Shown here: positions 1 to 9,220 of the stretch, in pieces
How the letters are laid out: every line of letters starts with the position of its first letter
Numbering within the stretch: position 1 is the stretch's first letter
DNA from: Jannaschia donghaensis
GTDB taxonomy: Bacteria; Pseudomonadota; Alphaproteobacteria; Rhodobacterales; Rhodobacteraceae
Reading direction: 5' to 3'
DNA length: 64,000 nt
Assembly: GCF_001403795.1 (NCBI RefSeq)
Contig: NZ_CXSU01000012.1
Location: 247,415-311,414, forward strand
Notes under the pieces: model-generated
What the model saw: only the letters and a program-made list of their open reading frames with translations
What the model was told of the DNA's origin: nothing
The model's database searches: none
Made by a program: the position numbers and the translations under genes

Positions 1-245
1 GCTTCGACGCGACCTTTGTCGTTGCTCTCGTCGCCATCTTCCAGGACGGACTTGATCGCGGCCAGCTGGCCCAGCGTCAGATCGTCGAGGGTGTCGGTGG
101 GGATGCCCATGCGGTCGAAATCGCTCATCAGGGCGGTCTGCAGCATGTCAAAACCCTGACCCATCGTCGGGGCGTGGGCATCGGCAAATGCCGTGCCGGA
201 CATGGCGATCAGGGCGGCTGCGGCGGTCATCTTAAATGTCATCAT
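1..245 (-). CDS. Secreted hypothetical protein, N-terminal part (3' end outside window)
   Basis: The frame opens with two adjacent ATG codons (the outer one at 245) and runs off the left edge, so about 81 residues are visible. The first 21 residues form a clear Sec signal peptide: a lysine at position 5, an Ala/Leu/Ile core, and a cleavage-like T-A-F-A followed by Asp-Ala-His. The mature part is acidic and helical-looking (TLDDLTLGQLAAIKSVLED). I do not recognise a family. It is transcribed away from rpsJ, so the two genes share the 246-613 spacer. The start is supported by signal-peptide geometry rather than by a strong ribosome site. Confidence 0.7.
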   Translation of the reverse strand, partial: MMTFKMTAAAALIAMSGTAFADAHAPTMGQGFDMLQTALMSDFDRMGIPTDTLDDLTLGQLAAIKSVLEDGDESNDKGRVE

Positions 246-430
246 CGTCTCCAATTGATTGTTCCATCGGGATTGCGACCGTATGGAAAGCGGCTCCCCG
301 GAGCATTAATTTGTCCGAGATCAACCTGCGCGATAGGTGGTAGGAAGTTTTCCCCGCAGCTGTCAAATCACATTGACGCTACGTTCGCCCGGTCGTTTCC
401 GCCTCCCCACCAGGACTGGACACAAGGGGG

Positions 431-459
431 TTGCGGCCTTGTCCGAGTCGGTCTAGTTG
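431..459 (+). promoter_or_regulatory. Candidate sigma70-type promoter of the S10 operon
   Basis: The 368-base spacer 246-613 between the divergent secreted-protein gene and rpsJ has no gene that I trust. Within it TTGCGG (431-436), a 17-base gap and TAGTTG (454-459) form a plausible -35/-10 pair, which would give a leader of roughly 145 bases. TTGACG at 373-378 is an alternative -35 but has no good -10. I saw no recognisable ribosomal-protein autoregulatory leader. This is weak, motif-only evidence. Confidence 0.25.
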
Positions 460-613
460 CGCGCATTCACGGACGGGCCGCCCCTCGATCAGATCAGGTG
501 CGGCTTTCGACCGTCAGGGTTCGACGAGGGGTTCGGGTGGTCCGGTCTCCTCCTCTCAACTTAAGCGACCGTCCCCCCGATCGCGGGGCAGGGCGGCCTT
601 GTCAGGACATGAC

Positions 614-922
614 ATGAAAAGCCAGAATATCCGTATCCGGCTCAAGGCGTTCGACTACCGCGTGCTGGATGCCAGCACCGCGGAGATCGTCGCCACGGCC
701 AAGCGAACCGGCGCGCACGTGCGCGGCCCGATCCCGCTTCCCAACAAGATCGAGCGGTTCACCGTTCTTCGTGGTCCGCACATCGACAAGAAGTCGCGCG
801 ACCAGTGGGAAATCCGCACGCACAAGCGGATGCTCGACATCGTTGACCCGACACCGCAGACCGTGGACGCGCTGATGAAGCTCGACCTGGCCGCCGGCGT
901 CGACGTCCAGATTTCGGTCTGA
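614..922 (+). CDS. rpsJ: 30S ribosomal protein S10
   Basis: Encodes 102 residues, the usual size of S10, a small-subunit head protein that also acts in Nus-dependent antitermination. The opening [19 protein letters not shown] and the later RTHKRMLDI segment are family hallmarks. The longer in-frame extension upstream is rejected because S10 starts at this methionine. It is the first gene of the S10 operon here and is followed 14 bases later by rplC. No elongation-factor Tu gene lies directly upstream, unlike in many alphaproteobacteria. Confidence 0.97.
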   Translation: MKSQNIRIRLKAFDYRVLDASTAEIVATAKRTGAHVRGPIPLPNKIERFTVLRGPHIDKKSRDQWEIRTHKRMLDIVDPTPQTVDALMKLDLAAGVDVQISV

Positions 923-936
923 GGAGGGCACCAGAT

Positions 937-1809
937 ATGTTGCGTTCCGGAGTGATCGCCAAGAAAGTCGGGATGACCCGTCTGTTCATGGAAGACGGGA
1001 AGCAGATCCCCGTCACCGTCCTGCAGCTGGATGGCCTTCAGGTCATCGGACAGCGCACGGACGACAAGCACGGCTATACCGCAGTCCAGCTGGGCGCAGG
1101 TACGGCCAAGGTCAAGCGCACCAGCCAGGCGATGCGCGGCGTGTTCAAGAACGCCGGCGTAGAGCCCAAGCGCAAGATCGTCGAGTTCCGCGTCGATGCG
1201 GATGCGATGATCGAAGTGGGCGAGGAAATCATCGCCGACCATTACTTCGAAGGTCAGTATGTCGACGTCGCCGGCACTTCGATCGGTAAGGGCTTCCAGG
1301 GCGCGATGAAGCGTTGGAACTTCGGCGGCCTGCGCGCCACGCACGGCGTGTCGATCAGCCACCGTTCGCACGGCTCCACCGGTCAGTGTCAGGATCCCGG
1401 CAAGGTGTTCAAGGGCAAGAAGATGGCCGGTCACATGGGCGCTGCCCGTGTCACCACGCAAAATCTTCAGGTCGTGCGCACCGATACCGACCGTGGCCTG
1501 ATCATGGTCAAGGGCGCCGTTCCCGGCTCCAAGGGTGGATGGGTCACGATCAAGGATGCGGTCAAGAAGCCGTTCCCCGAGAGTGCCATCATCCCCGCCG
1601 CGCTGATGTCTTCCAAGAAGGAAGCGCAGAAAGCCGCCGAGGAAGCCGCCGCAGCCGCCGAAGCCGAAGCCAAAGCCGCCGAGGAGGCCTTGGCCGCCGA
1701 GCAGGCCGCAGCCGAGGAAGCCGCGCTGAAGGATGCCGAAGCCCAAATCGCGGAGGAGGGTGCCGATACCGACAACTCCGACGCCGAGAAGAAGGAAGGT
1801 GACGCATGA
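937..1809 (+). CDS. rplC: 50S ribosomal protein L3 with long Ala/Glu-rich C-terminal tail
   Basis: Large-subunit protein L3, an early assembly protein reaching the peptidyl-transferase centre. The core (about residues 1-222) contains the L3 signature region with [26 protein letters not shown] and GKKMAGHMG. The protein is 290 residues, whereas typical bacterial L3 is about 210; residues 225-290 are almost entirely Ala, Glu, Lys and Asp and should form a long charged helix. A GAGGAGG ribosome site sits just upstream at 921-927. The stop overlaps the rplD start in ATGA, indicating translational coupling. Confidence 0.97.
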   Translation: MLRSGVIAKKVGMTRLFMEDGKQIPVTVLQLDGLQVIGQRTDDKHGYTAVQLGAGTAKVKRTSQAMRGVFKNAGVEPKRKIVEFRVDADAMIEVGEEIIADHYFEGQYVDVAGTSIGKGFQGAMKRWNFGGLRATHGVSISHRSHGSTGQCQDPGKVFKGKKMAGHMGAARVTTQNLQVVRTDTDRGLIMVKGAVPGSKGGWVTIKDAVKKPFPESAIIPAALMSSKKEAQKAAEEAAAAAEAEAKAAEEALAAEQAAAEEAALKDAEAQIAEEGADTDNSDAEKKEGDA

Positions 1810-2423
1810 AACTCGATGTCATCACCCTCGACGGCGGCACAGCCGGTTCCGTCGAACTGAGCGACGATATCTTCGGTCAGGAGCCGCGCCGCGACATCCT
1901 GTTCCGGGTCGTCCGCTGGCAGCGCAATAAGGCGCAGCAAGGCACCCATTCGGTCAAGACCCGGACGGAAGTCAGCTACTCGACCAAGAAGATCGTTCGT
2001 CAGAAGGGCTCCGGCGGCGCACGCCACGGCTCCCGCAAGGCGCCGATCTTCCGCGGTGGTGGCGTCTACAAGGGCCCCACGCCCCGCAGCCACGGCCACG
2101 AGTTGACCAAGAAGGTTCGCAAGATGGGCCTGATGCACGCCCTGTCGTCCAAGGCGCAGGCGGGCAAGCTGGTCATCCTCGACGAGCTGGCGGCCGGCGG
2201 CAAGACGTCCGCTCTCGCCAAGCAGATCAAGGACCTGGGCTGGAAGCGCGCGCTGATCATCGACGGGGCCTCCGTGAACGAGGACTTCGCTCAGGCAGCG
2301 CGCAACCTCGAAACCGTCGACGTTCTGCCCTCGATGGGCGCGAACGTCTACGACATCCTCAAGCGTGACACCCTGGTGCTCACGAAGGCGGGTGTCGAAG
2401 CTCTGGAGGCTCGTCTCAAATGA
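1806..2423 (+). CDS. rplD: 50S ribosomal protein L4
   Basis: L4 (205 residues) lines the peptide exit tunnel. Family features include the [12 protein letters not shown] loop, the Gly/Arg-rich [19 protein letters not shown] segment that threads into 23S rRNA, and the C-terminal Rossmann-like half. It overlaps rplC and rplW by four bases (ATGA) on both sides, so S10-L3-L4-L23 form one tightly coupled unit. In enterobacteria L4 autoregulates this operon; I saw no matching leader structure here. Confidence 0.97.
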   Translation: MKLDVITLDGGTAGSVELSDDIFGQEPRRDILFRVVRWQRNKAQQGTHSVKTRTEVSYSTKKIVRQKGSGGARHGSRKAPIFRGGGVYKGPTPRSHGHELTKKVRKMGLMHALSSKAQAGKLVILDELAAGGKTSALAKQIKDLGWKRALIIDGASVNEDFAQAARNLETVDVLPSMGANVYDILKRDTLVLTKAGVEALEARLK

Positions 2424-2704
2424 ACACCTACGACGTGATCCGCAAACCGATCATCACCGAGAAAGCGACGATGGCCTCCGAGGCCAACGCCGTCGTCTTC
2501 GAAGTGTCGATCGACGCGAACAAGCCGCAGATCAAATCCGCAGTCGAAGAACTCTTCGGCGTCAAGGTGAAGGCCGTGAACACGTCCATCACCAAGGGCA
2601 AGACCAAGCGTTTCCGGGGCCAGATGGGCCGCCGCAAGGACGTGAAGAAAGCCTATGTGACGCTTGAAGAGGGCAACACGATCGACGTGTCCACCGGGCT
2701 GTAA
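2420..2704 (+). CDS. rplW: 50S ribosomal protein L23
   Basis: L23 (94 residues) sits at the tunnel exit and docks trigger factor and SRP. The sequence has the expected [13 protein letters not shown] start and the [20 protein letters not shown] segment. It begins inside the rplD stop. Instead of rplB, the next feature is a strong terminator and an unrelated gene on the opposite strand, so this is the last gene of the first ribosomal transcription unit. Confidence 0.97.
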   Translation: MNTYDVIRKPIITEKATMASEANAVVFEVSIDANKPQIKSAVEELFGVKVKAVNTSITKGKTKRFRGQMGRRKDVKKAYVTLEEGNTIDVSTGL

Positions 2705-2714
2705 GCTTCGGTAG

Positions 2715-2735
2715 GGTGGGCCTCGAAGGCCCACC
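2715..2735. repeat. Perfect 9-bp inverted repeat after rplW
   Basis: GGTGGGCCT, a CGA loop and AGGCCCACC form a perfect hairpin 11 bases after the rplW stop, ahead of the main terminator. It may protect the 3' end of the transcript or act as a first-stage terminator. It has no U-tract. Confidence 0.6.
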
Positions 2736-2750
2736 GGTTAAGACAACAAA

Positions 2751-2782
2751 AGGCCCCGCCGGAAACGGCGGGGCTTTTTCAT
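2751..2782. terminator. Bidirectional intrinsic terminator between rplW and the AGCS symporter gene
   Basis: The stem GCCCCGCCG / CGGCGGGGC with a short GAAA-like loop is followed by TTTTTC on the plus strand. On the minus strand the same stem is followed by CTTTTG. It therefore can end both the S10-L23 transcript and the convergent symporter transcript. Confidence 0.85.
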
Positions 2783-2830
2783 TGTGTCATGGCGAACGCC
2801 ACCAGTGCGCACGACCGGTGGCAGTCCCGC

Positions 2831-4318
2831 TCAGGTCGTCGCTGGCGTCTGCGATGTGGCCACCACGGGGCGGTCTGCCGGCAGGTTCGGCGCATCCGCG
2901 GCGTCCGGCCAGGCGGTCGGATCGGTGTCGAGGTCCGGGAACCGCGCCGGGTCGAAGATCGGCTTGGCCACACCCGCCGCCAGTTGCTTCCTGAAGTCGC
3001 CGATCACCCGCATCGCGATCGGGAAGAGCATCATCAGGGCGAGCAGGTTGACCACCGCAAGGATCCCCATCATCGGATCCGAGAACGAGAAGACCGCCGT
3101 GGCGCCCGGCGCGACCGCGCCGAGGAACACGATCCCCATGATGGCCAGGCGCAGCACCAGAACCGCCGCGGGATTATCCGTCATGAACGACAGCGCGTTC
3201 TCGCCCAGGTAATAATTGTACATGATCGACGAGAAGGCGAAGAGCAGGATCGCGACCGTCAGGAAGTATTGCGACCATCCGCCCAGATGCTCCACCAGGC
3301 TCTGCTGGGTCAGGGCCACGCCGTCGATGTCCTCTGCGCCCGGCTGATAGACATCCGCCAACAGGATCACGAAAGCCGTGCAAGAGCAGATCAGGATCGT
3401 GTCGATGAAGACCGAGAAGCTCTGGGTGATGCCCTGGCTCACCGGGTGCTTGACGTAAGCCGTCGCCGCCACGTTCGGTGCGGAGCCGAGGCCCGCTTCG
3501 TTGGAGAACAACCCCCGCCGCAGGCCTTGAGCGATGGCCGCGCCCATGCCCCCCGAGACGGCTTCGCGAAATCCGAACGCGTTGGCCACGATGTCCCAGA
3601 GCACAGCCGGCAGGGAAAAGAGGTTCAGCACGATCACGACGAACGCCATTCCGATGTAGCCGATGGCCATGACCGGGATGATCACATCCGCTGCCTTGGC
3701 GATCCTGTGAATGCCGCCGAAGACGATCAGGCCGGTGACGGCCGACAGGGCGATCCCGGTCCAGAGCCTCGGGATCTCCATCGAGTCGAGCGCCGCTCCG
3801 GCGACGGTGTTGCCCTGGAATGCGTTGAACCCGATGGCGAAGGACGCAATCAGACAGACGGCATAGATCGTCGCCAGCCAGCGGTAGTTCTCGCCCAGAC
3901 CCAGGACGATGGATTGCGCCGGGCCGCCGCGGTAATCGCCGCTTGGCTGCGTGCGCTTGTAGACCTGGGCGAGCGTCGCCTCGACCAGCGCGGTGCACAT
4001 GCCGATAAGGGCGATGACCCACATCCAGAACACGGCGCCGGGGCCGCCCGCCGTGATCGCCACCGCGACACCCGCGATATTGCCGCCGCCCACGCGGCCG
4101 CCCACCGAGATGAAGAGCGCTTCGCGTGCGCTGATCTTGTTGGGGTCGTTATTCTCGTCGTTCCCCCGCAGGACGTTGAACATGCGTTTGAAGAACCGGA
4201 ACTGGACAAAGCCGCTCGCCGCACTGAAAAAGACGCCCAGGACGACCAGGAACGGGATCAAAGCCCACCCCCAGGTCAGATCATTGATCACGCCGAAAAT
4301 CGTGTCCAGAAAGCCCAT
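2831..4318 (-). CDS. AGCS-family sodium:alanine/glycine symporter
   Basis: Inner-membrane carrier of 495 residues predicted to import alanine, glycine or a related small amino acid with sodium. It has about ten hydrophobic segments and the AGCS signature near residues 70-90, here GGRVGGGNIAGVAVAI, followed by MWVIALIGMCTALVEATLAQ. Other typical pieces are GDYRGGPAQ and FSNEAGLGSAPN. It lies on the strand opposite to the ribosomal genes and splits rplW from rplB. Substrate cannot be fixed from sequence. Confidence 0.93.
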   Translation of the reverse strand: MGFLDTIFGVINDLTWGWALIPFLVVLGVFFSAASGFVQFRFFKRMFNVLRGNDENNDPNKISAREALFISVGGRVGGGNIAGVAVAITAGGPGAVFWMWVIALIGMCTALVEATLAQVYKRTQPSGDYRGGPAQSIVLGLGENYRWLATIYAVCLIASFAIGFNAFQGNTVAGAALDSMEIPRLWTGIALSAVTGLIVFGGIHRIAKAADVIIPVMAIGYIGMAFVVIVLNLFSLPAVLWDIVANAFGFREAVSGGMGAAIAQGLRRGLFSNEAGLGSAPNVAATAYVKHPVSQGITQSFSVFIDTILICSCTAFVILLADVYQPGAEDIDGVALTQQSLVEHLGGWSQYFLTVAILLFAFSSIMYNYYLGENALSFMTDNPAAVLVLRLAIMGIVFLGAVAPGATAVFSFSDPMMGILAVVNLLALMMLFPIAMRVIGDFRKQLAAGVAKPIFDPARFPDLDTDPTAWPDAADAPNLPADRPVVATSQTPATT

Positions 4319-4395
4319 CGCACCGTCCTCGCAGTTGGTTCACGAAACCGTGCGGTGCCCGTGACGGCATTTCAACCCCGGAGGACAGATCCGCC

Positions 4396-4991
4396 GTGCC
4401 GCGCCATGCACTGCCCAAGAAAACGGCACATGCTTCGCAAGGGACGTATGCTGCCGCCTCCCTCCTCCTCCCCACCACCCCCTCGCCCTGTCCGATGCCG
4501 CACGTCCCGTCTCCGGGCGCATCGACCGTGGGGACAGCCCCGAAACCTGCGGTGCCGCTCTGCTCGACGCGGACCTGATCCTGACCGCCGCCCATTGCGC
4601 GGACCCCGACCGCAAAGGCATCTCCTTCGGGTCCACCGAAAGCACCGACGGCAGCGCGTTGCCACGGTCCATCGCTACTCCACCCACGGCCTCGGTTCGT
4701 CTCCTTACGAGGGGTTTCACGTCAACATCGCCGTCGCCACTCTCACCGGGCCGATCCGGACGCTCCAATCCTCCCATCGGCGCGCCCGCCATTCCGGGCG
4801 AGATCCTCACTCTCGACTGCACCGTGACCGGCGGCCACAGCGGTGCGCCCGTCCTGCGTCTTGGGGCAGGGGTGCCGGAACTGGTCGCCGTCGTCGTCGC
4901 GACGCTCAACCGCGACTACCGCCCCACCACGCTCGCCCTGAGCGTTGACCGCCACATCGACACGCTCCGTGCCCTCGCCCGGCGGGACTGA
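4396..4991 (+). pseudogene. Frameshifted trypsin-like (S1) serine protease remnant
   Basis: The parts of one protease are spread over three reading frames. A hydrophobic leader-like stretch (AAASLLLP) is in one frame near 4450. GRIDRGDSPETCGAALLDA and LILTAAHCAD, with the catalytic His, are in a second frame at about 4488-4658. VHRYSTHGLGSSPYEG and NIAVATLTGPI are in a third frame at about 4660-4775. Finally CTVTGGHSGAPVL with the catalytic Ser is back in the second frame to a stop at 4991. At least three frameshifts are needed. The position expected for the catalytic Asp reads NIAVA instead of NDIAL-like, so it may be mutated too. True decay is most likely; sequencing error is the alternative. 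No upstream start gives a complete protein. Confidence 0.75.
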
Positions 4992-5167
4992 CCTCCAACA
5001 CCTCCACGCCGAGCGCGGCAACACGCAACACATTTCCCAAACAATCGCGTCGGACGTAGATCACCCACAGATCACCCGTGGATCCCCCCTGAAATCCGCC
5101 CCCCGAAATCTCCCTGCCGCCGACCCTTGACCCCATCCCGTCCCCCCCCTAGACGACCCCATCGGCC

Positions 5168-5192
5168 AGCCCCGGATTCGTCCGGGGCTTTG
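5168..5192 (+). terminator. Hairpin with UUCG loop upstream of rplB
   Basis: AGCCCCGGA, a TTCG tetraloop and TCCGGGGCT form a perfect 9-bp stem followed by a short T run (TTTGTC). It probably ends any transcript leaving the protease remnant before the rplB unit. The rest of 4992-5302 has no gene; TATATT at 5251-5256 is a possible -10 element for the rplB transcript, with no clear -35. Confidence 0.5.
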
Positions 5193-5302
5193 TCGTCGTC
5201 TGCGCGGGATGCGTTCCGAACGGACACCGAACCGGGGACCTTCGGGGCCCTATATTCCGGGCGGCTCAGGCCGCTCGACATGCAAAACGGAAGACAGGTA
5301 AC

Positions 5303-6145
5303 ATGGCACTCAAGTCGTATAAGCCGACGACGCCGGGCCAGCGTGGGCTGGTTCTGATCGACCGTTCGGAGCTGTGGAAAGGCCGTCCCGTCAAAGCCCT
5401 CGTCGAGGGTCTGACGAAGAATGGCGGACGCAACAACACCGGACGGATCACGATGCGCCGCAAAGGCGGGGGCGCCAAGCGTCTCTATCGGATCGTCGAT
5501 TTCAAGCGTAACAAACTGGACGTTCAGGCGAACGTGGAGCGGATCGAGTACGACCCGAACCGGACCGCCTTCATCGCCCTCATCCGCTACACCGACGGGG
5601 AGCAGGCCTACATCCTCGCCCCCCAGCGTCTGGCCGTTGGCGACCGCGTCGTCGCCAGTCAGAAGGCGGACATCAAGCCCGGCAACGCGATGCCGTTCCA
5701 GGGCATGCCGATCGGCACGATCGTCCACAACATCGAACTCAAGCCAGGCAAGGGCGGCCAGATCGCCCGCGCGGCAGGCACTTACGCCCAGTTCGTCGGT
5801 CGCGACGGGGGCTATGCCCAGATCCGTCTGTCCTCGGGCGAACTGCGTCTGGTGCGCCAGGAATGCATGGCGACGGTTGGCGCGGTCTCGAACCCCGACA
5901 ACTCGAACCAGAACCTCGGCAAGGCCGGTCGCAACCGCCACAAGGGCATTCGCCCGTCCGTGCGCGGTGTCGTGATGAACCCGATCGATCACCCGCATGG
6001 TGGTGGTGAAGGTCGGACCTCGGGTGGTCGCCACCCCGTCACGCCATGGGGCAAGCCCACCAAGGGTGCCCGCACTCGCAACAAGAAAAAGGCGTCGCAG
6101 CAGCTGATTATCCGCTCGCGTCACGCCAAGAAGAAAGGCCGCTAA
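5303..6145 (+). CDS. rplB: 50S ribosomal protein L2
   Basis: L2 (280 residues) is needed for subunit joining and peptidyl transfer. It has the [13 protein letters not shown] start, the central [12 protein letters not shown] and the C-terminal [21 protein letters not shown] segment that carries the conserved His at the catalytic centre. It starts a new transcription unit after the 2.6-kb interruption, so it needs its own promoter. The upstream ribosome site is weak (GGAAGACAGG). Confidence 0.97.
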   Translation: MALKSYKPTTPGQRGLVLIDRSELWKGRPVKALVEGLTKNGGRNNTGRITMRRKGGGAKRLYRIVDFKRNKLDVQANVERIEYDPNRTAFIALIRYTDGEQAYILAPQRLAVGDRVVASQKADIKPGNAMPFQGMPIGTIVHNIELKPGKGGQIARAAGTYAQFVGRDGGYAQIRLSSGELRLVRQECMATVGAVSNPDNSNQNLGKAGRNRHKGIRPSVRGVVMNPIDHPHGGGEGRTSGGRHPVTPWGKPTKGARTRNKKKASQQLIIRSRHAKKKGR

Positions 6146-6147
6146 GC

Positions 6148-6429
6148 ATGAGCCGTTCCGTCTGGAAAGGTCCCTTCGTCGACGCCCACGTCCTCAAGAA
6201 GGCCGAAGCCGTCCGCGAGTCGGGCCGCCCCAACGACGTGATCAAGATCTGGTCGCGTCGCTCCACCATCCTGCCGCAGTTCGTTGGTCTCACCTTCGGT
6301 GTGTACAACGGGCACAAGCACATCCCCGTCAACATCTCCGAAGATATGATCGGCCAGAAGTTCGGTGAGTATTCGCCGACGCGGACCTACTACGGTCACA
6401 CCGCCGATAAAAAAGCCAAGAGGAAATAA
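6148..6429 (+). CDS. rpsS: 30S ribosomal protein S19
   Basis: S19, 93 residues, binds 16S rRNA with S13 in the subunit head. The start [18 protein letters not shown] is the standard N-terminus, so the longer upstream in-frame extension is not used. The [14 protein letters not shown] and [16 protein letters not shown] motifs are conserved. It follows the rplB stop after two bases. Confidence 0.97.
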   Translation: MSRSVWKGPFVDAHVLKKAEAVRESGRPNDVIKIWSRRSTILPQFVGLTFGVYNGHKHIPVNISEDMIGQKFGEYSPTRTYYGHTADKKAKRK

Positions 6430-6432
6430 GTC

Positions 6433-6813
6433 ATGGGCAAGGAAAAAAATCCCCGCCGCGTGGCAGACAACGAAGCCATGGCCAAGCTGCGCTCCCTGCG
6501 CACCAGCCCGCAGAAGCTGAACCTCGTCGCCACCATGATCCGCGGCAAGAAAGTCGAAAAGGCGATCGCCGACCTGACCTTCTCCAAGAAGCGGATCGCG
6601 ATCGACGTGCGCAAGTGCCTGCAGTCGGCCATCGCCAATGCGGAAAACAACCACAACCTGGACGTCGACGCCCTGATCGTCGCCGAGGCCTGGGTCGGCA
6701 AGAACCTCACCATGAAGCGCGGTCGCCCGCGTGCCCGTGGCCGGTTCGGTCGTATCACCAAGCCGTTTTCGGAACTTACGATCAAGGTTCGCCAGGTAGA
6801 GGAGCAAGTCTGA
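6433..6813 (+). CDS. rplV: 50S ribosomal protein L22
   Basis: L22 (126 residues) lines the exit tunnel through its long beta-hairpin, visible here as [17 protein letters not shown] near the C-terminus. The N-terminus has a short KEKNPRR extension before the usual [15 protein letters not shown] core. Its stop shares one base with the rpsC start (TGATG). Confidence 0.97.
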   Translation: MGKEKNPRRVADNEAMAKLRSLRTSPQKLNLVATMIRGKKVEKAIADLTFSKKRIAIDVRKCLQSAIANAENNHNLDVDALIVAEAWVGKNLTMKRGRPRARGRFGRITKPFSELTIKVRQVEEQV

Positions 6814-7550
6814 TGGGTAACAAGGTCAACCCGATCGGGATGCGGCTGCAGGTCAACCGCACCTGGGACAGCCGCTGGTACGCCGACACCAAAGACTACG
6901 GCAATCTGCTGCTCGAGGACCTGCGCATGCGCGAGTTCATCGAGGAGGAGTGCAAGCAGGCCGGCATCAGCCGCGTCATCATCGAACGTCCGCACCGCAA
7001 GTGCCGCGTCACGATCCACGCCGCCCGCCCCGGTGTCATCATCGGCAAGAAGGGTGCGGACATCGAGGGTCTGCGCAAGAAGCTGGCGTCGATGACGGAC
7101 AGCGAACTGCACCTCAACATCGTCGAGGTCCGCAAGCCCGAGCTGGACGCCGCCCTCGTCGGCGAGAGCATCGCGCAGCAGCTGGAGCGTCGTGTTTCGT
7201 TCCGGCGCGCCATGAAGCGTTCGGTTCAGAATGCCATGCGCATGGGGGCCCTGGGCATCCGTGTGAACCTGGCCGGTCGTCTTGGCGGTGCCGAGATCGC
7301 GCGGACGGAATGGTACCGCGAAGGTCGCGTTCCGCTGCACACGCTGCGTGCGGACATCGACTATGCCCACGTCGAGGCGCTGACCCCTTACGGGATCATC
7401 GGCATCAAGACCTGGATCTTCAAGGGCGAGATCATGGAGCACGATCCCAGTGCGCGTGACCGCAAAGCCCAGGAACTGCAGGACGGTCCTGCCCCCCGTG
7501 GTGCCGGTGGCCGTCGTGACGACCGCGGCCCCCGCGGCCCGCGCCGGTAA
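6813..7550 (+). CDS. rpsC: 30S ribosomal protein S3
   Basis: S3 (245 residues) sits at the mRNA entry channel. The N-terminal KH type-2 domain contains GKKG at about residues 78-81, and the C-terminal half has the S3 core. A basic Arg/Gly-rich tail (about the last 30 residues, [16 protein letters not shown]) extends the protein beyond the E. coli form and is common in alphaproteobacteria. Start chosen at [11 protein letters not shown], coupled to rplV. Confidence 0.97.
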   Translation: MGNKVNPIGMRLQVNRTWDSRWYADTKDYGNLLLEDLRMREFIEEECKQAGISRVIIERPHRKCRVTIHAARPGVIIGKKGADIEGLRKKLASMTDSELHLNIVEVRKPELDAALVGESIAQQLERRVSFRRAMKRSVQNAMRMGALGIRVNLAGRLGGAEIARTEWYREGRVPLHTLRADIDYAHVEALTPYGIIGIKTWIFKGEIMEHDPSARDRKAQELQDGPAPRGAGGRRDDRGPRGPRR

Positions 7551-7562
7551 GGAGTAGAAGTC

Positions 7563-7976
7563 ATGTTGCAACCGAAACGGACGAAATTCCGCAAGCAGTT
7601 CAAAGGATCCATCAAGGGTCTGGCGAAGGGCGGGTCCGACCTGAACTTCGGCACCTATGGCCTGAAGGCGACGCAGCCCGAGCGTGTTACCGCGCGTCAG
7701 ATCGAAGCCGCCCGTCGGGCCATGACGCGTCACATGAAGCGTCAGGGTCGCGTCTGGATCCGCATCTTCCCGGATGTGCCCGTCACGTCCAAACCCGTCG
7801 AAGTTCGTATGGGTAAGGGTAAGGGCTCGGTCGATTTCTGGGCCTGCAAGGTCAAGCCCGGTCGTGTGATGTTCGAGATCGATGGCGTGGACGAGGCGAC
7901 GGCGCGCGAAGCCCTGCGCCTGGCCGCGATGAAGCTGCCGATCAAGACCCGCACCGTGGTGCGCGAAGACTGGTAG
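7563..7976 (+). CDS. rplP: 50S ribosomal protein L16
   Basis: L16 (137 residues) helps position tRNA in the A site. [15 protein letters not shown] and the KGKGSVDFW segment with the conserved loop are typical. In the canonical order rpmC follows directly. Here a terminator and about 2.1 kb of unrelated DNA intervene before rpmC. Confidence 0.97.
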   Translation: MLQPKRTKFRKQFKGSIKGLAKGGSDLNFGTYGLKATQPERVTARQIEAARRAMTRHMKRQGRVWIRIFPDVPVTSKPVEVRMGKGKGSVDFWACKVKPGRVMFEIDGVDEATAREALRLAAMKLPIKTRTVVREDW

Positions 7977-8009
7977 AGGAGCGTCCAACGCTCCGACGAA
8001 ATCCCAAGT

Positions 8010-8040
8010 CCCCGCCGGATCGCTCCGGCGGGGTTTTTCG
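8010..8040. terminator. Strong intrinsic terminator after rplP
   Basis: CCCCGCCGGA, a TCGC loop and TCCGGCGGGG form a perfect 10-bp stem followed by TTTTTC. It ends the rplB-rplP unit 34 bases after the L16 stop and lies between convergent genes. Confidence 0.9.
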
Positions 8041-8041
8041 T

Positions 8042-8407
8042 TCAGACGCACCGCGCTTCGAAGGCATCGACCTGCACGACGTTTCCGTCGGGGAGCGTGA
8101 CTTGGCCATAAAGATTGGGGAGCCTTTCGACGATCACCGCAGCGGTGTAGCTGGTCGACTGGGCGCACAGGGTGCTTGCTCGTTGCAGCGCAGTCGCCTC
8201 GCTGATGATATCGGGCCGGTAGGACAGGGTGAGCCTGCCCGCGGAGACGTCGCCTAAAATAATGTAGAGGCCGCGGCGGTCGGCGGGATCGGAGAATTGC
8301 GACGCGAGACGCGCGTCACGGTTCTGCTCCGCCTGTTCCGGCGTGACGCAGCCTGCGAGCGCGGCAATGGCAATCAGGGGAAAGACCTTCGCGGACACTG
8401 AAATCAT
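8042..8407 (-). CDS. Small putative lipoprotein of unknown function
   Basis: 121 residues starting with a basic-hydrophobic leader and a lipobox LAGC at about residues 17-20, so it is likely lipid-anchored after signal peptidase II cleavage. The mature part contains SDPADRRGLYIILGD and a cysteine in SLCAQ-like context plus a C-terminal Cys, which could form a disulfide. I recognise no family. It is the only minus-strand gene in the second interruption of the ribosomal cluster and its stop abuts the rplP terminator. Confidence 0.75.
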   Translation of the reverse strand: MISVSAKVFPLIAIAALAGCVTPEQAEQNRDARLASQFSDPADRRGLYIILGDVSAGRLTLSYRPDIISEATALQRASTLCAQSTSYTAAVIVERLPNLYGQVTLPDGNVVQVDAFEARCV

Positions 8408-8598
8408 GGGTTTTCTTTCTTTGTGTGTTCGATACCCAGGTGCCTATTTTGCACTTCGGCGAAGGAAAACCCTACTCAAGCAGACCTTTCGTTCCGTTGC
8501 CGGAGGGCCACGCCGCCTCCTCTTGATCAGTTAAGGCCGCACACCGGCGATGGGCCGGGGCATTGCCGCAGTGCGTTGTGACCGCTAGGACGCCCGAC

Positions 8599-9219
8599 AT
8601 GGCTGACATATCCTCCCTCTTCGTGACACGGCTCTACCGGGCACCTGTGTCGGACCGCAAACCAGCCGTCGATTTCGACGAACTTCGGGCGACCTGTCTG
8701 TCGGTAGCTGGCGACGACGACGCCGGGCACGACTGGTGCGAGGCCAATGGCTATCCCGGCTATACTTCCTATGCATCCTTGTCGGATCTGCCGTGGCGGT
8801 TTCCGGTCTTCAAGAAACTGGTGAAGGCGCTGGATCGGCATCTGGCGGCGTTTGCCGAGGATCTGGAATTCGATCTGGGCGACAGGAAGTTGGTCCTCGA
8901 AGACATCTGGATCAACATCCTGCCCGAAGGCGGTGTCCATTCGGGCCACCTGCATCCGCATTCCGTGATCTCCGGAACGACCTATGTCGCGATGCCGCCG
9001 GGAACCAGCGCGATCCGGTTCGAGGACCCGCGCCTGCCGATGATGATGGCCGCCCCGCCGCGAAAGAAGGACGCGCGGGCGAAGATGAAGACCTTCGCCT
9101 ATGTGGCTCCCGAGGTGGGGGAGGTGCTGCTGTGGGAGAGCTGGCTGCGCCACGAGGTGCCGATGAACATGTCGGAGGAGAACCGAGTGTCGGTGAGTTT
9201 TAATTATCGGTGGGGATGA
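8599..9219 (+). CDS. TIGR02466-like putative 2OG-Fe(II) oxygenase
   Basis: 206 residues. The C-terminal half shows the pattern of this family: H-x-H at residues 117-119 within GGVHSGHLHPHSVISG, TTYVAMPPG, FEDPR, then a distal His at 185 in SWLRHEVPMN and Arg196 in ENRVSVSFNYR. These fit the HxD/H...H...R iron and 2-oxoglutarate binding scheme, although the first triad position is H-x-H instead of H-x-D. The start at 8599 is preferred over a TTG at 8563 because MADISSLFVTRLY matches the family opening and AGGACG lies just upstream. Substrate unknown. Confidence 0.8.
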   Translation: MADISSLFVTRLYRAPVSDRKPAVDFDELRATCLSVAGDDDAGHDWCEANGYPGYTSYASLSDLPWRFPVFKKLVKALDRHLAAFAEDLEFDLGDRKLVLEDIWINILPEGGVHSGHLHPHSVISGTTYVAMPPGTSAIRFEDPRLPMMMAAPPRKKDARAKMKTFAYVAPEVGEVLLWESWLRHEVPMNMSEENRVSVSFNYRWG

Positions 9220-9220
9220 G

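Noticed and set aside
655-1746. 363-codon minus-strand frame opposite rplC
   Set aside because: Antisense shadow of L3, with Gly/Leu-rich sequence created by the Ala/Glu codons of the L3 tail.
2789-4948. 719-codon open frame on the plus strand across the symporter gene
   Set aside because: It is mostly the antisense shadow of the AGCS gene, has shadow-like Arg/Asp/His-rich composition, and only its far end coincides with one block of the decayed protease.
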